A stretch of DNA of 64,000 bases from Rariloculus sp965263005 (GTDB taxonomy: Bacteria > Pseudomonadota > Gammaproteobacteria > Steroidobacterales > Rariloculaceae), in the NCBI RefSeq assembly GCF_965263005.1, contig NZ_OZ253579.1:2108001-2172000 (forward strand), written 5' to 3'. Below, piece by piece: positions 6,820 to 16,020 of this stretch. The position numbers and the translations under genes were made by a program. Each line of letters starts with the position of its first letter. Positions within the stretch are counted from its first letter, which is position 1. The notes beneath the pieces were generated by a model that was not told where the DNA came from, searched no databases, and worked only from the letters and a program-made list of their open reading frames with translations.

Positions 6820-9693
6820 ATGAGCACGCAATTCAAACAGCAGTACGAATCGACACCGCTGCAAGGCGCCAACGCGACCTATGTCGAAGCGCTCTACGAG
6901 GCGTTTCTCAGCGAGCCCGGCAGCGTGTCCGCGGCATGGCGCCGCTATTTCAGCTCGCTCGGCTCGGACATCGGCGATGTCGCCCACGGACCGATCGTCA
7001 AGGCGATCGGCGAGCGAGCGCGCCGGCGCGGCGCGCCGACCGGAGGCAAAGCGCGTCTGGCGGCGCCGCCCGGCGGACAGGCGAGCGCAAAGCAGGCGGC
7101 AGTCTCGAGACTCATACAGGTTTACAGCCTGCGCGGTCATCTGATCGCCGATCTCGACCCGCTTGGGCTTTGGGAACGGCCGACGCCCGCGGTATTGAAG
7201 CTCGACTACCTCGGCCTCGGAGCGGCAGACTTCGACCGGGAGTTCTACACGGGTGGACTCGCCGGCACGGGTCAAAGCCGCATGAAGCTCAGAGAGATTC
7301 TCGCGCTGCTGAAGCGGATCTATTGCGGCAAGCTCGCGGCCGAATTCGCTCATATCTCGCGCGCCCGCGAGCGGCTCTGGCTGCGGGAGCGGTTCGAGTC
7401 CTGCATGGCGGATTGGAAGATCGACACGGACGAGCAGCGCGCGATCCTGAACAGCCTGACGCGTGCCCAAGGCATCGAGCGCTACCTCCACACCAAATAT
7501 GTCGGCCAGAAGCGCTTCTCACTGGAGGGCGGCGAGACGTTGATCCCGATGCTCGACGACGCGATCCAGCAGGCCGGCGCGCGCGGTGTTCAGGAGATCG
7601 TCATCGGCATGGCTCATCGCGGCCGCATCAACGTGCTCGTCAACGTGCTGGGCAAGTCGCCGCGGGAACTCCTCACGGAGTTCGAAGACACATACGATCC
7701 CGAGACGCTCAAGGGTTCCGGTGACGTCAAGTATCACATGGGCTTCTCGGCGGACATCCGTACGCCCGGAGGCGCCGTCCACGTGGTGCTTGCGTTCAAT
7801 CCATCTCACCTGGAAATCGTCAACCCCGTCGTCGAAGGATCCGTCAAGGCGCGTCAGGATCGGCGCGGCGACAGCGCAGGCGATCAGGTGTTGCCCGTTC
7901 TGATTCACGGCGACGCGGCACTCGCAGGCCAGGGCGTCGTCGCGGAAACGTTCCAGCTATCCCAGACGCGGGCCTTTTACACCGGCGGCACGATACACCT
8001 CGTGATCAACAACCAGGTCGGTTTCACGACGAGCGATCCCAAGGACATGCGCTCGACGGTCTACTGCTCCGATGTCGCCAAAATGGTCGAAGCGCCGATT
8101 TTTCACGTCAACGGCGACGATCCCGAGGCGGCCGTGGCGGCGATTCGGCTCGCATTGCGGTATCGGCAGGCGTTTCACAAGGATGTCGTCATCGATCTCG
8201 TGTGCTACCGCCGCCTCGGCCACAACGAGGCCGACGAGCCGGCTGCGACGCAGCCGTTGATGTACGCGGCGATCCGCGATCACGAGAGCGTGCGCGCTCG
8301 CTACGGCCGCGAACTTGTCGACAGCGGTGTGACCAGCGACGAAGAGCAGCGCGAATTGGCTGACGCCTACCGCCGCTGTCTCGATGACGGGCGCAATACC
8401 AACGAGGCCGCTCTTGGCATGATCGGCAACCAGCACACGGTCGACTGGAGCCAGTATCACGGGTCCTTGTTCGGCGCCCGGGTCGACACGAGCGTGCCCG
8501 ATGCCGAGCTTCAGCGTCTCGCGAGCCTCGTCAACGCCGTTCCCGAGGATTTCAGGCTGAATCCGCGCGTCGAACGGATCGTCGAAGACCGCCGGCGAAT
8601 GGCGGCCGGGGAGATTCGGCTCGACTGGGGATTTGCCGAGTCCCTGGCCTACGCTTCGCTGCTGGCGGAGAACTATCACGTTCGCTTGATTGGCCAGGAC
8701 AGCCGGCGCGGTACATTTTTCCACCGCCATGCCGCGTTTCACGACATGGACAACGGCGACGTGCTGATCCCGTTGAGCCATATCGTCGCCAACCCCGGTG
8801 CATTTACGATGGCCGATTCGCTGCTGTCGGAGGAAGCTGTCCTCGGCTTTGAGTACGGCTACAGCACGACAGCTCCCGACTGCCTCGTGATCTGGGAGGC
8901 ACAGTTCGGCGACTTTGCCAACGGCGCACAGGTCGTGATCGATCAGTTCATCAGCTCCGGCCAGGCGAAATGGCGCCGGCTCACCGGATTGACGCTGTTT
9001 CTGCCGCACGGCTACGAGGGGCAGGGGCCCGAGCATTCCTCGGCAAGAATTGAACGATTTCTCCAGCTGTGCGCGGAGCAAAATATGCAGGTCTGTGTTC
9101 CGTCCACGCCCGCGCAGATGTTTCACTTGCTGCGCCGACAGATGATCAGATCGTTACGCAAACCGCTGATCGTGATGACGCCGAAGAGCCTGCTCCGGCA
9201 CCGCTTGTCGGTGTCTACACTGGCCGAACTTACGAGCGGCGGTTTCAGGCCGGTTATCGGCGAGACCGAGCCGCTGCCGGCCGAAGGAGTCGAGCGGATC
9301 GTGTTCTGCTGCGGCAAGGTTTACTTCGATCTTGCCGAGACTCGTCGAAAGGAGCAGTTGGATCGCGTCGCCATAGTTCGTCTGGAAGAGCTCTATCCGT
9401 TTCCTCGCGCGCGCTACGCGCGCACGATCGCGACCTATCCCAATGCGACCGAGATCGTATGGTGTCAGGAAGAGCCGCAGAATCAGGGCGCGTGGTACCA
9501 GATTCGGCATCGTCTGCAGGAGCCTCTCGAAGACCGGCACGAGCTGTTCTACGCCGGCAGGCCCAGCGCCGCGGCACCGGCATCGGGGATCCATGCGCTG
9601 CACGTTCGCCAGCAGCAAGACGTCGTAGCCGCCGCACTTGGCGCATCCGGCAAGGATAGCGACAGGAGCGGTGCGAGACGGCCCTCGAAATGA
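6820..9693 (+). CDS. sucA: 2-oxoglutarate dehydrogenase E1 component
   Basis: Thiamine-diphosphate E1 subunit that decarboxylates 2-oxoglutarate and transfers the succinyl group to the lipoyl arm of SucB. From ATG 6820 it is 957 residues, about the usual length. Landmarks: the N-terminal E2-binding helix region, LHTKYVGQKRFSLEGGE, IGMAHRGRINVLVNVLGK, VVIDLVCYRRLGHNEADEP, QDSRRGTFFHRHA and the C-terminal pyrimidine domain with HGYEGQGPEHSSARIERFLQ. An upstream in-frame ATG at 6793 would add nine residues (MPRSCQSGR); 6820 is preferred because it begins exactly at the conserved MSTQFKQQYEST type start. First gene of the sucA-sucB-lpdA operon; sucB follows after 13 bases. Confidence 0.97.
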   Translation: MSTQFKQQYESTPLQGANATYVEALYEAFLSEPGSVSAAWRRYFSSLGSDIGDVAHGPIVKAIGERARRRGAPTGGKARLAAPPGGQASAKQAAVSRLIQVYSLRGHLIADLDPLGLWERPTPAVLKLDYLGLGAADFDREFYTGGLAGTGQSRMKLREILALLKRIYCGKLAAEFAHISRARERLWLRERFESCMADWKIDTDEQRAILNSLTRAQGIERYLHTKYVGQKRFSLEGGETLIPMLDDAIQQAGARGVQEIVIGMAHRGRINVLVNVLGKSPRELLTEFEDTYDPETLKGSGDVKYHMGFSADIRTPGGAVHVVLAFNPSHLEIVNPVVEGSVKARQDRRGDSAGDQVLPVLIHGDAALAGQGVVAETFQLSQTRAFYTGGTIHLVINNQVGFTTSDPKDMRSTVYCSDVAKMVEAPIFHVNGDDPEAAVAAIRLALRYRQAFHKDVVIDLVCYRRLGHNEADEPAATQPLMYAAIRDHESVRARYGRELVDSGVTSDEEQRELADAYRRCLDDGRNTNEAALGMIGNQHTVDWSQYHGSLFGARVDTSVPDAELQRLASLVNAVPEDFRLNPRVERIVEDRRRMAAGEIRLDWGFAESLAYASLLAENYHVRLIGQDSRRGTFFHRHAAFHDMDNGDVLIPLSHIVANPGAFTMADSLLSEEAVLGFEYGYSTTAPDCLVIWEAQFGDFANGAQVVIDQFISSGQAKWRRLTGLTLFLPHGYEGQGPEHSSARIERFLQLCAEQNMQVCVPSTPAQMFHLLRRQMIRSLRKPLIVMTPKSLLRHRLSVSTLAELTSGGFRPVIGETEPLPAEGVERIVFCCGKVYFDLAETRRKEQLDRVAIVRLEELYPFPRARYARTIATYPNATEIVWCQEEPQNQGAWYQIRHRLQEPLEDRHELFYAGRPSAAAPASGIHALHVRQQQDVVAAALGASGKDSDRSGARRPSK

Positions 9694-9706
9694 GCGAGAA
9701 CCCGCG

Positions 9707-10978
9707 ATGAGCGTAGAAATCAAAGTGCCTCAGCTTCCAGAATCCGTCGCGGATGCGACGTTGATCGCCTGGCACCGAAAAGCGGGCGACGCGGTTCGCC
9801 GCGATGAGAACCTCGTCGAGCTGGAAACAGATAAAGTAGTACTTGATGTTCCATGTCCAATTGACGGAATTATAAAGGAAATAAAGATTAAGGATGGCGC
9901 CACCGTCACGAGCGGACAGACGCTCGCCGTGCTCGAAGAGGGTGCGATAACGGCCGAGTCCAAGCCCGCTCCGGAGGAGTCCGAGCTCACGCCCGTGCAG
10001 TCCAAATCAGCGCCCGCGCGCATCGCGGCCGCGGCCGAGGCGGCGCGCGGGGCAGCCGCGGAGCCTGAGGAAGGCCCTGCAAGGATGGGCCCCGCCGTTC
10101 GCAAGCTCATCGAGGAGCACGATCTCGACCCTGCGCTGATCGAAGGGTCCGGCAGGGATGGCCGGATCATCAAGGCCGATGTCCTGAGTTACCTCGCGAG
10201 CCGCAGCCAGACCAACGTCGGGCTCGACTACGCTGCGCCTCCCGAAGTGACCGCCGAGCCCGGTGTCGCAGGTTCGGCTCGCCGCGAGCAGCGCGTCGCG
10301 ATGACGCGGTTGCGCGCGCGGATCGCCGAGCGCCTCGTTCAGGCACAGCAGACGGCGGCGATGCTGACCACGTTCAACGAGGTCGACATGAGCGAAGTGA
10401 TCGCGCTGCGCAAGCAGTACCGCGATCAGTTCCTGGCACGCCACGCCGTCAAGCTCGGGTTCATGTCGTTCTTCATTCGCGCCGCGATCGAGGCGCTGCG
10501 CGAGTATCCGTTGCTCAACGCCTCCGTGGACGGTGCGGATATCGTCTATCACGAGTATTTCGATATCGGTGTTGCAGTCTCGACGGATCGCGGCCTGCTC
10601 GTACCCGTGCTGCGCGACGCCGAGCTCATGAACTTCGCCGAGATCGAGAGCGCGATCAACGACTTCGGGAGGCGGGCGCGAAGCGGCGAGATCGGCATGG
10701 ATGACTTGAAGGGCGGCACGTTCACGATCACGAACGGCGGCGTATTCGGATCGTTGATGTCGACGCCGATATTGAACCCACCGCAATGCGGGATTCTCGG
10801 CATGCACAAGATTCAGGAACGGCCGATGGTCGTCGGCGGCGAGATCAGCGCGCGGCCGATGATGTACCTCGCATTGACCTACGATCATCGCCTCATAGAC
10901 GGGCGCGAGGCTGTTCAATTCCTGGTCCACCTCAAGGAGCGGCTGGAAGATCCGGCCCGTCTGCTGTTGCAGGTTTGA
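9707..10978 (+). CDS. sucB: Dihydrolipoyllysine succinyltransferase (OGDH E2)
   Basis: 423 residues from ATG 9707. Domain order: lipoyl domain (1-75) with the lipoylated lysine in ELETDKVVLDVP near residue 43; an Ala/Glu-rich linker; peripheral subunit-binding domain (about 125-163, MGPAVRKLIEEHDLDPALI); catalytic acyltransferase domain ending with YDHRLIDGREAV (about 390) that holds the active-site His and Asp. It transfers succinyl from E1 to CoA. An upstream in-frame ATG at 9638 lies inside sucA and is rejected as start. It lies between sucA and lpdA, giving the complete 2-oxoglutarate dehydrogenase complex. Confidence 0.97.
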   Translation: MSVEIKVPQLPESVADATLIAWHRKAGDAVRRDENLVELETDKVVLDVPCPIDGIIKEIKIKDGATVTSGQTLAVLEEGAITAESKPAPEESELTPVQSKSAPARIAAAAEAARGAAAEPEEGPARMGPAVRKLIEEHDLDPALIEGSGRDGRIIKADVLSYLASRSQTNVGLDYAAPPEVTAEPGVAGSARREQRVAMTRLRARIAERLVQAQQTAAMLTTFNEVDMSEVIALRKQYRDQFLARHAVKLGFMSFFIRAAIEALREYPLLNASVDGADIVYHEYFDIGVAVSTDRGLLVPVLRDAELMNFAEIESAINDFGRRARSGEIGMDDLKGGTFTITNGGVFGSLMSTPILNPPQCGILGMHKIQERPMVVGGEISARPMMYLALTYDHRLIDGREAVQFLVHLKERLEDPARLLLQV

Positions 10979-11013
10979 CCGGGCGACGTTTTTTTCGGGA
11001 CGGGGCACTGGTC

Positions 11014-12444
11014 ATGAGTGAACAACAATTCGACGTCGTGGTGATCGGTGGCGGTCCGGCCGGCTATCCCGCGGCTATTCGAGCGGCGCAGCTCGGTTTG
11101 TCCGTCGCCTGCGTTGACGATTGGAAGAACTCCGATGGCACCCGCCAGTTCGGTGGCACGTGCCTGAACGTCGGCTGCATTCCGTCGAAGGCGTTGCTCG
11201 AGTCGTCGGAACTCTACCACCGGGCCGAAACCGAATTCGGCACTCACGGCATCGAGATCGGCGGCCTTACGCTCGATCTCGCGGCCATGCAGGGCCGCAA
11301 GCAGCGCATCGTCAAGCAGCTCACGACCGGTATCGAGGCGTTGTTCGAGTCGGCCGGCGTCACCGCGATCAAGGCACGTGGCAGGTTGCTCGGCGATCGC
11401 CGGGTCGAAGTCACGAGCGACGACGGATCGCAGCAGGTGCTCGGCGCGGAGCACGTCGTGCTCGCGACGGGTTCGACGCCGATCGAACTCCCCGTCATGC
11501 CGTTCGACGGGCAGCGCATCGTCGATTCGGCGGACGCGCTCGAGTTTTCTGAAGTTCCGGGTCGCCTCGGTGTGATCGGCGCAGGTGTAATCGGGCTCGA
11601 ACTCGGCAGCGTATGGCGCCGCCTCGGCGCCGAAGTCGTGCTGCTCGAAGCGCTCGACACCTTCCTGCCCATCGTCGATGAACAGGTCGCACGCGACGCG
11701 CTCAAGCAGTTCAAGCGTCAGGGCTTCGACATTCGGCTCGGCGCCAGGGTGACGGGCGCGGACGTCGACGGCGAGATCGTCACGGTAAGTTACGATGCAG
11801 CCGGAGCGGCTCAGCAGGTCGAGGTCGACAAGCTCATCGTTTGCGTCGGCCGGCGGCCCGTGACTGACGGCTTGTTGGCGCCCGAAGCCAGTGTCGAACT
11901 CGACGACCAGGGTTTCATCGCCGTCGATCAGAGCTGCCGGACCAGCGCACCGAAAGTCTGGGCCGTGGGTGACGTCGTTCGCGGGCCGATGCTGGCCCAC
12001 AAGGGCACGGAAGAGGGCGTCATGGCGGCCGAACTCATTGCCGGTCACGCCGCCGAGGTGAACTACTCGACGATCCCGTCTGTGATCTATACGGCGCCCG
12101 AGATTGCCTGGGTTGGAAAGACCGAAGCCGAAGTCAAGGCGAGCGGGCGCGCCTACAATGTCGGCACCTTTCCGTTCGGCGCCAATGGCCGAGCCAAGGC
12201 GCTGCAGCAGGTCGCTGGCATGGTGAAGCTCATCGCCGACCGCGAATACGATGAGATCCTGGGTATGCACATCGTCGGGCCGATGGCGGGCGAGCTCATC
12301 GCCGAGGCCGTGCTCGCGATGGAGTTCTCGGCCTCGGCCGAGGATCTGCAGCGCACGATCCACGCCCACCCGACGCTGACGGAGGCCGTGCACGAAGCCG
12401 CCCTGTCGGTCGACAAGCGTGCGATCCACGCGCTCAACCGCTGA
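11014..12444 (+). CDS. lpdA: Dihydrolipoyl dehydrogenase (E3)
   Basis: 476 residues from ATG 11014. FAD-binding GGGPAGYPAAIRAAQLG (about 10-26); redox-active disulfide in GGTCLNVGCIPSKALL (about 48-63); NAD-binding IGAGVIGLELGSVWRRLG (about 188-205); C-terminal dimer-interface HAHPTLTEAVHEAA with the catalytic His-Glu pair. It reoxidises the dihydrolipoyl arm of SucB with NAD+. A longer frame runs upstream into sucB, but the start at MSEQQFDVVVIGGG is clear. sucCD and sdh genes are not in the window. Confidence 0.97.
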   Translation: MSEQQFDVVVIGGGPAGYPAAIRAAQLGLSVACVDDWKNSDGTRQFGGTCLNVGCIPSKALLESSELYHRAETEFGTHGIEIGGLTLDLAAMQGRKQRIVKQLTTGIEALFESAGVTAIKARGRLLGDRRVEVTSDDGSQQVLGAEHVVLATGSTPIELPVMPFDGQRIVDSADALEFSEVPGRLGVIGAGVIGLELGSVWRRLGAEVVLLEALDTFLPIVDEQVARDALKQFKRQGFDIRLGARVTGADVDGEIVTVSYDAAGAAQQVEVDKLIVCVGRRPVTDGLLAPEASVELDDQGFIAVDQSCRTSAPKVWAVGDVVRGPMLAHKGTEEGVMAAELIAGHAAEVNYSTIPSVIYTAPEIAWVGKTEAEVKASGRAYNVGTFPFGANGRAKALQQVAGMVKLIADREYDEILGMHIVGPMAGELIAEAVLAMEFSASAEDLQRTIHAHPTLTEAVHEAALSVDKRAIHALNR

Positions 12445-12658
12445 CCGCCAACGGGCTCGAAGCGGGCTTCTGATCCAGCGAAAGATCGGAGCCGCCCGCT
12501 CGAAGGTCGCGCAATTCAACCGAATCCCGTTATGATAGGCAGCGGCAGCGTTCGTGGGACCGCCGCCGTTTGGAGTTACGGGAGTTTTCGCAGCGGGATC
12601 GGCGGCGCGGGCCGTTCGGGCGTTGCGGTTCATTCGCGCTTTGCGGGAGTGCACGAGG

Positions 12659-13405
12659 ATGGCCGGCCACAGCAAGTGGGCGAATATCAGGTTCCGGAAG
12701 GGGGCCCAGGACGCCAAGCGCGGCAAGATCTTCACCAAGCTCATCCGCGAGATCACGACGGCGGCGCGCGCCGTTGGCGGCGACCCCGAAGCCAACCCGA
12801 GGCTGCGCCTTGCGATCGACAAGGCCAAGGCGCAGAGCATGCCGAAAGACAACATCGACCGGGCCGTCAAGCGCGGCGCGGGCGGTCTCGATGGCGACAG
12901 CTACGAGGAGGTTCGCTACGAAGGTTATGGACCGGGCGGTGTGGCCGTCATGGTCGACTGCCTGACCGACAACCGCAATCGCACCGTCGCCGAGGTGCGG
13001 CACGCGTTCACGAAACTCGGCGGAAACCTCGGCTCGGACGGATCGGTCGCCTACCTGTTCGAACACGTGGGGTTGCTGAGCTATCCAGCCGGCAGCGACG
13101 AGGAGCAAGTAACGGATGCGGCCATCGAATCGGGCGCAAGCGACGTGATCGGTAACGATGACGGCAGCCTCGATGTGATCGGCGGGCCCGAGGACTTCGC
13201 GGCGATCAGCGACGCGATGCGTGCCGCGGGCCTTAAGCCCGAGCATGCCGAGGTGACGATGCGGGCTTCGACGAGGCTGGCCATCGATGCCGATGCGGCG
13301 CAAAGCTTGTCGAAGCTCCTCGATATGCTCGATGACCTGGACGACGTGCAGCAGGTCTACTCCAATGCCGAATTTCCGGAAGCGCTGCTTGAGGAGTCCG
13401 CTTGA
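12659..13405 (+). CDS. yebC: YebC/PmpR family protein
   Basis: 248 residues from ATG 12659, opening with the invariant MAGHSKWANIRFRKGAQDAK. Three-domain YebC fold; conserved GPGGVAVMVDCLTDNRNRT (about 97-115) and GGNLGSDGSVAYLF. YebC/PmpR proteins were described as DNA-binding regulators, and more recent work on the family supports a role in translation of difficult proline-containing stretches. An in-frame ATG at 12554 would add 35 poorly conserved residues and is rejected. It sits directly before ruvC, the usual gammaproteobacterial arrangement. Confidence 0.95.
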   Translation: MAGHSKWANIRFRKGAQDAKRGKIFTKLIREITTAARAVGGDPEANPRLRLAIDKAKAQSMPKDNIDRAVKRGAGGLDGDSYEEVRYEGYGPGGVAVMVDCLTDNRNRTVAEVRHAFTKLGGNLGSDGSVAYLFEHVGLLSYPAGSDEEQVTDAAIESGASDVIGNDDGSLDVIGGPEDFAAISDAMRAAGLKPEHAEVTMRASTRLAIDADAAQSLSKLLDMLDDLDDVQQVYSNAEFPEALLEESA

Positions 13406-13427
13406 CCCACGATAGCGCAGCGAATCA

Positions 13428-13937
13428 ATGAGTGACACGGTCAGAATCCTCGGTATCGATCCCGGCTCGCGGATCACCGGGTACGGGCTCGTCGATCTCG
13501 AGCGTTCCTCCGCGGCGCCGGTCGAGTGGGGCTCCATCCACACGACGGGGGACCACAGCACACGGCTCAAATCAATCTTCAACGCGCTCGACGGCATCGT
13601 GCGGAAGTTCGCTCCGGACGAGGTCGCGATCGAGCGCGTGTTCATGCATCGCAACGCCGACAGCGCGATCAAGCTCGGTCAAGCCAGAGCTGCCGCGTTG
13701 TGCGGGACGTTCGCGGCCGACATCCCGATTTACGAGTACTCGGCGCGGCACATCAAGAAAGCCGTTGTCGGCAGCGGCTCGGCCGAGAAGGCCCAGGTGC
13801 AGCACATGGTCAGGATGATTCTCGGCGTTCGTACGGACATAGAGCCCGATGCGGCCGATGCGCTCGCCGCTGCGCTGTGTCACGCCCACGAGCGAGAAAC
13901 CAGGTCGGTGCTCAGCCGGCTCGCGGAGATGTCGTGA
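13428..13937 (+). CDS. ruvC: Crossover junction endodeoxyribonuclease RuvC
   Basis: Holliday-junction resolvase, 169 residues. RNase-H-like fold with acidic catalytic residues visible in ILGIDPGSRITGYG (Asp9), VAIERVFMHRNADSA (Glu about 69) and EPDAADALAAALCHAH (Asp about 141 and 144). It cuts four-way junctions delivered by RuvAB. Its stop overlaps the ruvA GTG start. Confidence 0.97.
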   Translation: MSDTVRILGIDPGSRITGYGLVDLERSSAAPVEWGSIHTTGDHSTRLKSIFNALDGIVRKFAPDEVAIERVFMHRNADSAIKLGQARAAALCGTFAADIPIYEYSARHIKKAVVGSGSAEKAQVQHMVRMILGVRTDIEPDAADALAAALCHAHERETRSVLSRLAEMS

Positions 13938-14521
13938 TCGGTTTCCTGAAAGGAACGCTCGCCGCCAAGCGCCCGCCGTGGCTGACGCTCGATGTCGCGG
14001 GCGTCGGCTACGAGATCGAAGCGCCCATGTCGACGTTCTACCAGTTACCCGATATCGGTTCGCCGGCGAAGCTCGTGACCCACCTTCTGGTCCGCGACGA
14101 CGCTCACGTGCTATACGGCTTCTCTTCGGAGCCCGAGCGCGAACTGTTCCGCAATTTGTTGAAAGTCTCCGGCATTGGTGCGCGCATCGCGCTCGGCGTG
14201 TTGTCGGGGATGAGCGCCGAGGCGTTCTATCGCTGTGTGCGGGACCGCGACGCCTTGAGCTTGACGCGCGTGCCGGGCGTCGGCCGGAAGACCGCGGAGC
14301 GGTTGCTCGTCGAGATGTCGGACCGGCTGCCCGAAGCGATGGATCGAGGACCCGGCACAGGCCAGGTCCCGGTCGGTTCGGAAGGCGAAGCGCACGGCGC
14401 GTTGCTGGCGTTGGGCTACAAGTCCGGCGAGATCGTCAGAATGCTGAAAGACCTCGACATGACGCAGCTCTCGACCGAAGAGCTGATCCGCGAGGCGCTG
14501 CGTCGGGTGCACAGGGGGTGA
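13934..14521 (+). CDS. ruvA: Holliday junction branch-migration protein RuvA
   Basis: 195 residues from a GTG start at 13934 overlapping the ruvC stop (GTGA). The N-terminal OB-fold begins IGFLKGTLAAKRPPWLTLDV; tandem helix-hairpin-helix motifs are at LLKVSGIGARIALGVLSG and LTRVPGVGRKTAERLLVEM; a C-terminal domain III (EAHGALLALGYKSGEIVRML) contacts RuvB. RuvA tetramers hold the junction in square-planar form. Translational coupling explains the missing separate Shine-Dalgarno site. Confidence 0.96.
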   Translation: MIGFLKGTLAAKRPPWLTLDVAGVGYEIEAPMSTFYQLPDIGSPAKLVTHLLVRDDAHVLYGFSSEPERELFRNLLKVSGIGARIALGVLSGMSAEAFYRCVRDRDALSLTRVPGVGRKTAERLLVEMSDRLPEAMDRGPGTGQVPVGSEGEAHGALLALGYKSGEIVRMLKDLDMTQLSTEELIREALRRVHRG

Positions 14522-14528
14522 GTGAGCG

Positions 14529-15569
14529 ATGAGTGAGCAAGCGCGTGTCGTGACCCCGGTTCGGGTACGCGAAGACGAAGCCTTCGACCGTGCCGTGCGG
14601 CCGCGGCGGCTCGACGAGTACGTCGGCCAGCGGCGCGTCAAGGCACAGATGAGCATCTTCATCACGGCCGCCCGGCAGCGTAACGAGGCGCTCGACCACA
14701 CGTTGCTGTTCGGACCGCCCGGACTCGGCAAGACGACGCTCGCGCACATCATTGCGAACGAACTCGGTGTCGATCTGCGCCAGACATCTGGACCCGTGCT
14801 CGAGCGGCCCGGCGATCTCGCGGCGCTCCTGACCAACCTCGAACCGAACAGCGTGCTGTTCGTCGACGAGATTCACCGCCTGAGCGCCGTCGTCGAGGAG
14901 GTGCTCTACCCGGCACTCGAGGATTTCCAGCTCGACATCATTATCGGCGAAGGGCCCGGCGCGCGATCGCTCAAGATCGATCTGCCGCCGTTCACATTGG
15001 TGGGCGCAACGACGCGCGCGGGCCTGTTGACGTCCCCGCTGCGCGACCGTTTCGGCATCACGCAGCATCTGGAGTTCTACGACTGCGATCAGCTGACGCA
15101 AATCGCACGCCGCACGGCCGGAATTCTCGATTTGCCGATCGACGACGACGGCGCACGGGAGATCGCGAAGCGCTCGCGCGGCACGGCGAGAGTCGTCAAC
15201 CGGTTGTTGCGACGCGTGCGAGACTACGCGCAGGTCAAGGCCGACGGTCGCGTCGATCAACCGGTAGCGAGAGCAGCCATGGATCTGCTCGAGGTGGATC
15301 CGCATGGCTTCGATGCGATGGACCGCAAGCTGCTGCTCGCGATAATCGAAAGGTTCGACGGCGGCCCGGTCGGTATCGACAGTATGGCGGCTGCGATCGG
15401 CGAAGAGCGCGGCACGCTCGAGGACGTCATCGAGCCCTATCTCATCCAGGAAGGCTATCTTGCGCGCACGTCGCGCGGGCGCGTCGCGACAAGACTGGCT
15501 TACGCCCATTTCGGCATTGCGCTGCCCGCGGGCCGGGAGAAACCCGATGTACCCGACCTCTTCGACTGA
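14529..15569 (+). CDS. ruvB: Holliday junction branch-migration helicase RuvB
   Basis: 346-residue AAA+ ATPase that drives branch migration. Walker A GPPGLGKTTLAH (about 61-72), Walker B VLFVDEIHRL (about 112-121), sensor I GATTRAGLLTSPLRDRFG and a C-terminal winged helix ending in SRGRVATRLAYAHFG. Starts seven bases after ruvA. The family's usual length is 330-350. Confidence 0.97.
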   Translation: MSEQARVVTPVRVREDEAFDRAVRPRRLDEYVGQRRVKAQMSIFITAARQRNEALDHTLLFGPPGLGKTTLAHIIANELGVDLRQTSGPVLERPGDLAALLTNLEPNSVLFVDEIHRLSAVVEEVLYPALEDFQLDIIIGEGPGARSLKIDLPPFTLVGATTRAGLLTSPLRDRFGITQHLEFYDCDQLTQIARRTAGILDLPIDDDGAREIAKRSRGTARVVNRLLRRVRDYAQVKADGRVDQPVARAAMDLLEVDPHGFDAMDRKLLLAIIERFDGGPVGIDSMAAAIGEERGTLEDVIEPYLIQEGYLARTSRGRVATRLAYAHFGIALPAGREKPDVPDLFD

Positions 15570-15612
15570 GTGGTCCCGACAGGGTCGGGGCGGTTGAGCG
15601 CAGGACGTATCC

Positions 15613-16020
15613 ATGGCGGGATTTGTGTTGCCCGTTCGAGTGTATCTTGAGGACACGGACGCCCAGGGTGTGGTGTATAACGCCAGTTACTTCCGGTTCA
15701 TGGAAAGGGCGCGCACGGAACGGCTGCGCGCGCACGGAATAGACCATGACGAGCTCCGCATCCGGTACGGGATCGCGCTCGTGTTGACCGGTATAACAGC
15801 CCGTTTCAAGGCGCCAGGACGCTTGAGCGATATGCTCTACGTCGGCGCCGAGGTTGCCGATGTGCGCGGTGCGCGCGTGGTGTTCAAGCAGAGCGTACAC
15901 CGTGGTTCGGTAGACGGGGATCTCCTGTGCGAGGGTCAGGCGGAGGTGGCATGTATGGACTTGGGTGAAGGCAGGCCGAAGCGGCTGCCCGATGAATTGT
16001 TGAGAGAGCTGTCCCGATGA
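15613..16020 (+). CDS. ybgC: Tol-Pal-associated acyl-CoA thioesterase YbgC
   Basis: 135-residue hotdog-fold thioesterase. The active-site region YLEDTDAQGVVYNASYFRFM with the catalytic Asp and the ERARTERLR helix is characteristic of YbgC/4-hydroxybenzoyl-CoA-type thioesterases. It overlaps the tolQ start by four bases (ATGA), as expected for the first gene of the tol operon. Likely acts on acyl-CoA or acyl-ACP in the cytoplasm near the inner membrane. Confidence 0.93.
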   Translation: MAGFVLPVRVYLEDTDAQGVVYNASYFRFMERARTERLRAHGIDHDELRIRYGIALVLTGITARFKAPGRLSDMLYVGAEVADVRGARVVFKQSVHRGSVDGDLLCEGQAEVACMDLGEGRPKRLPDELLRELSR

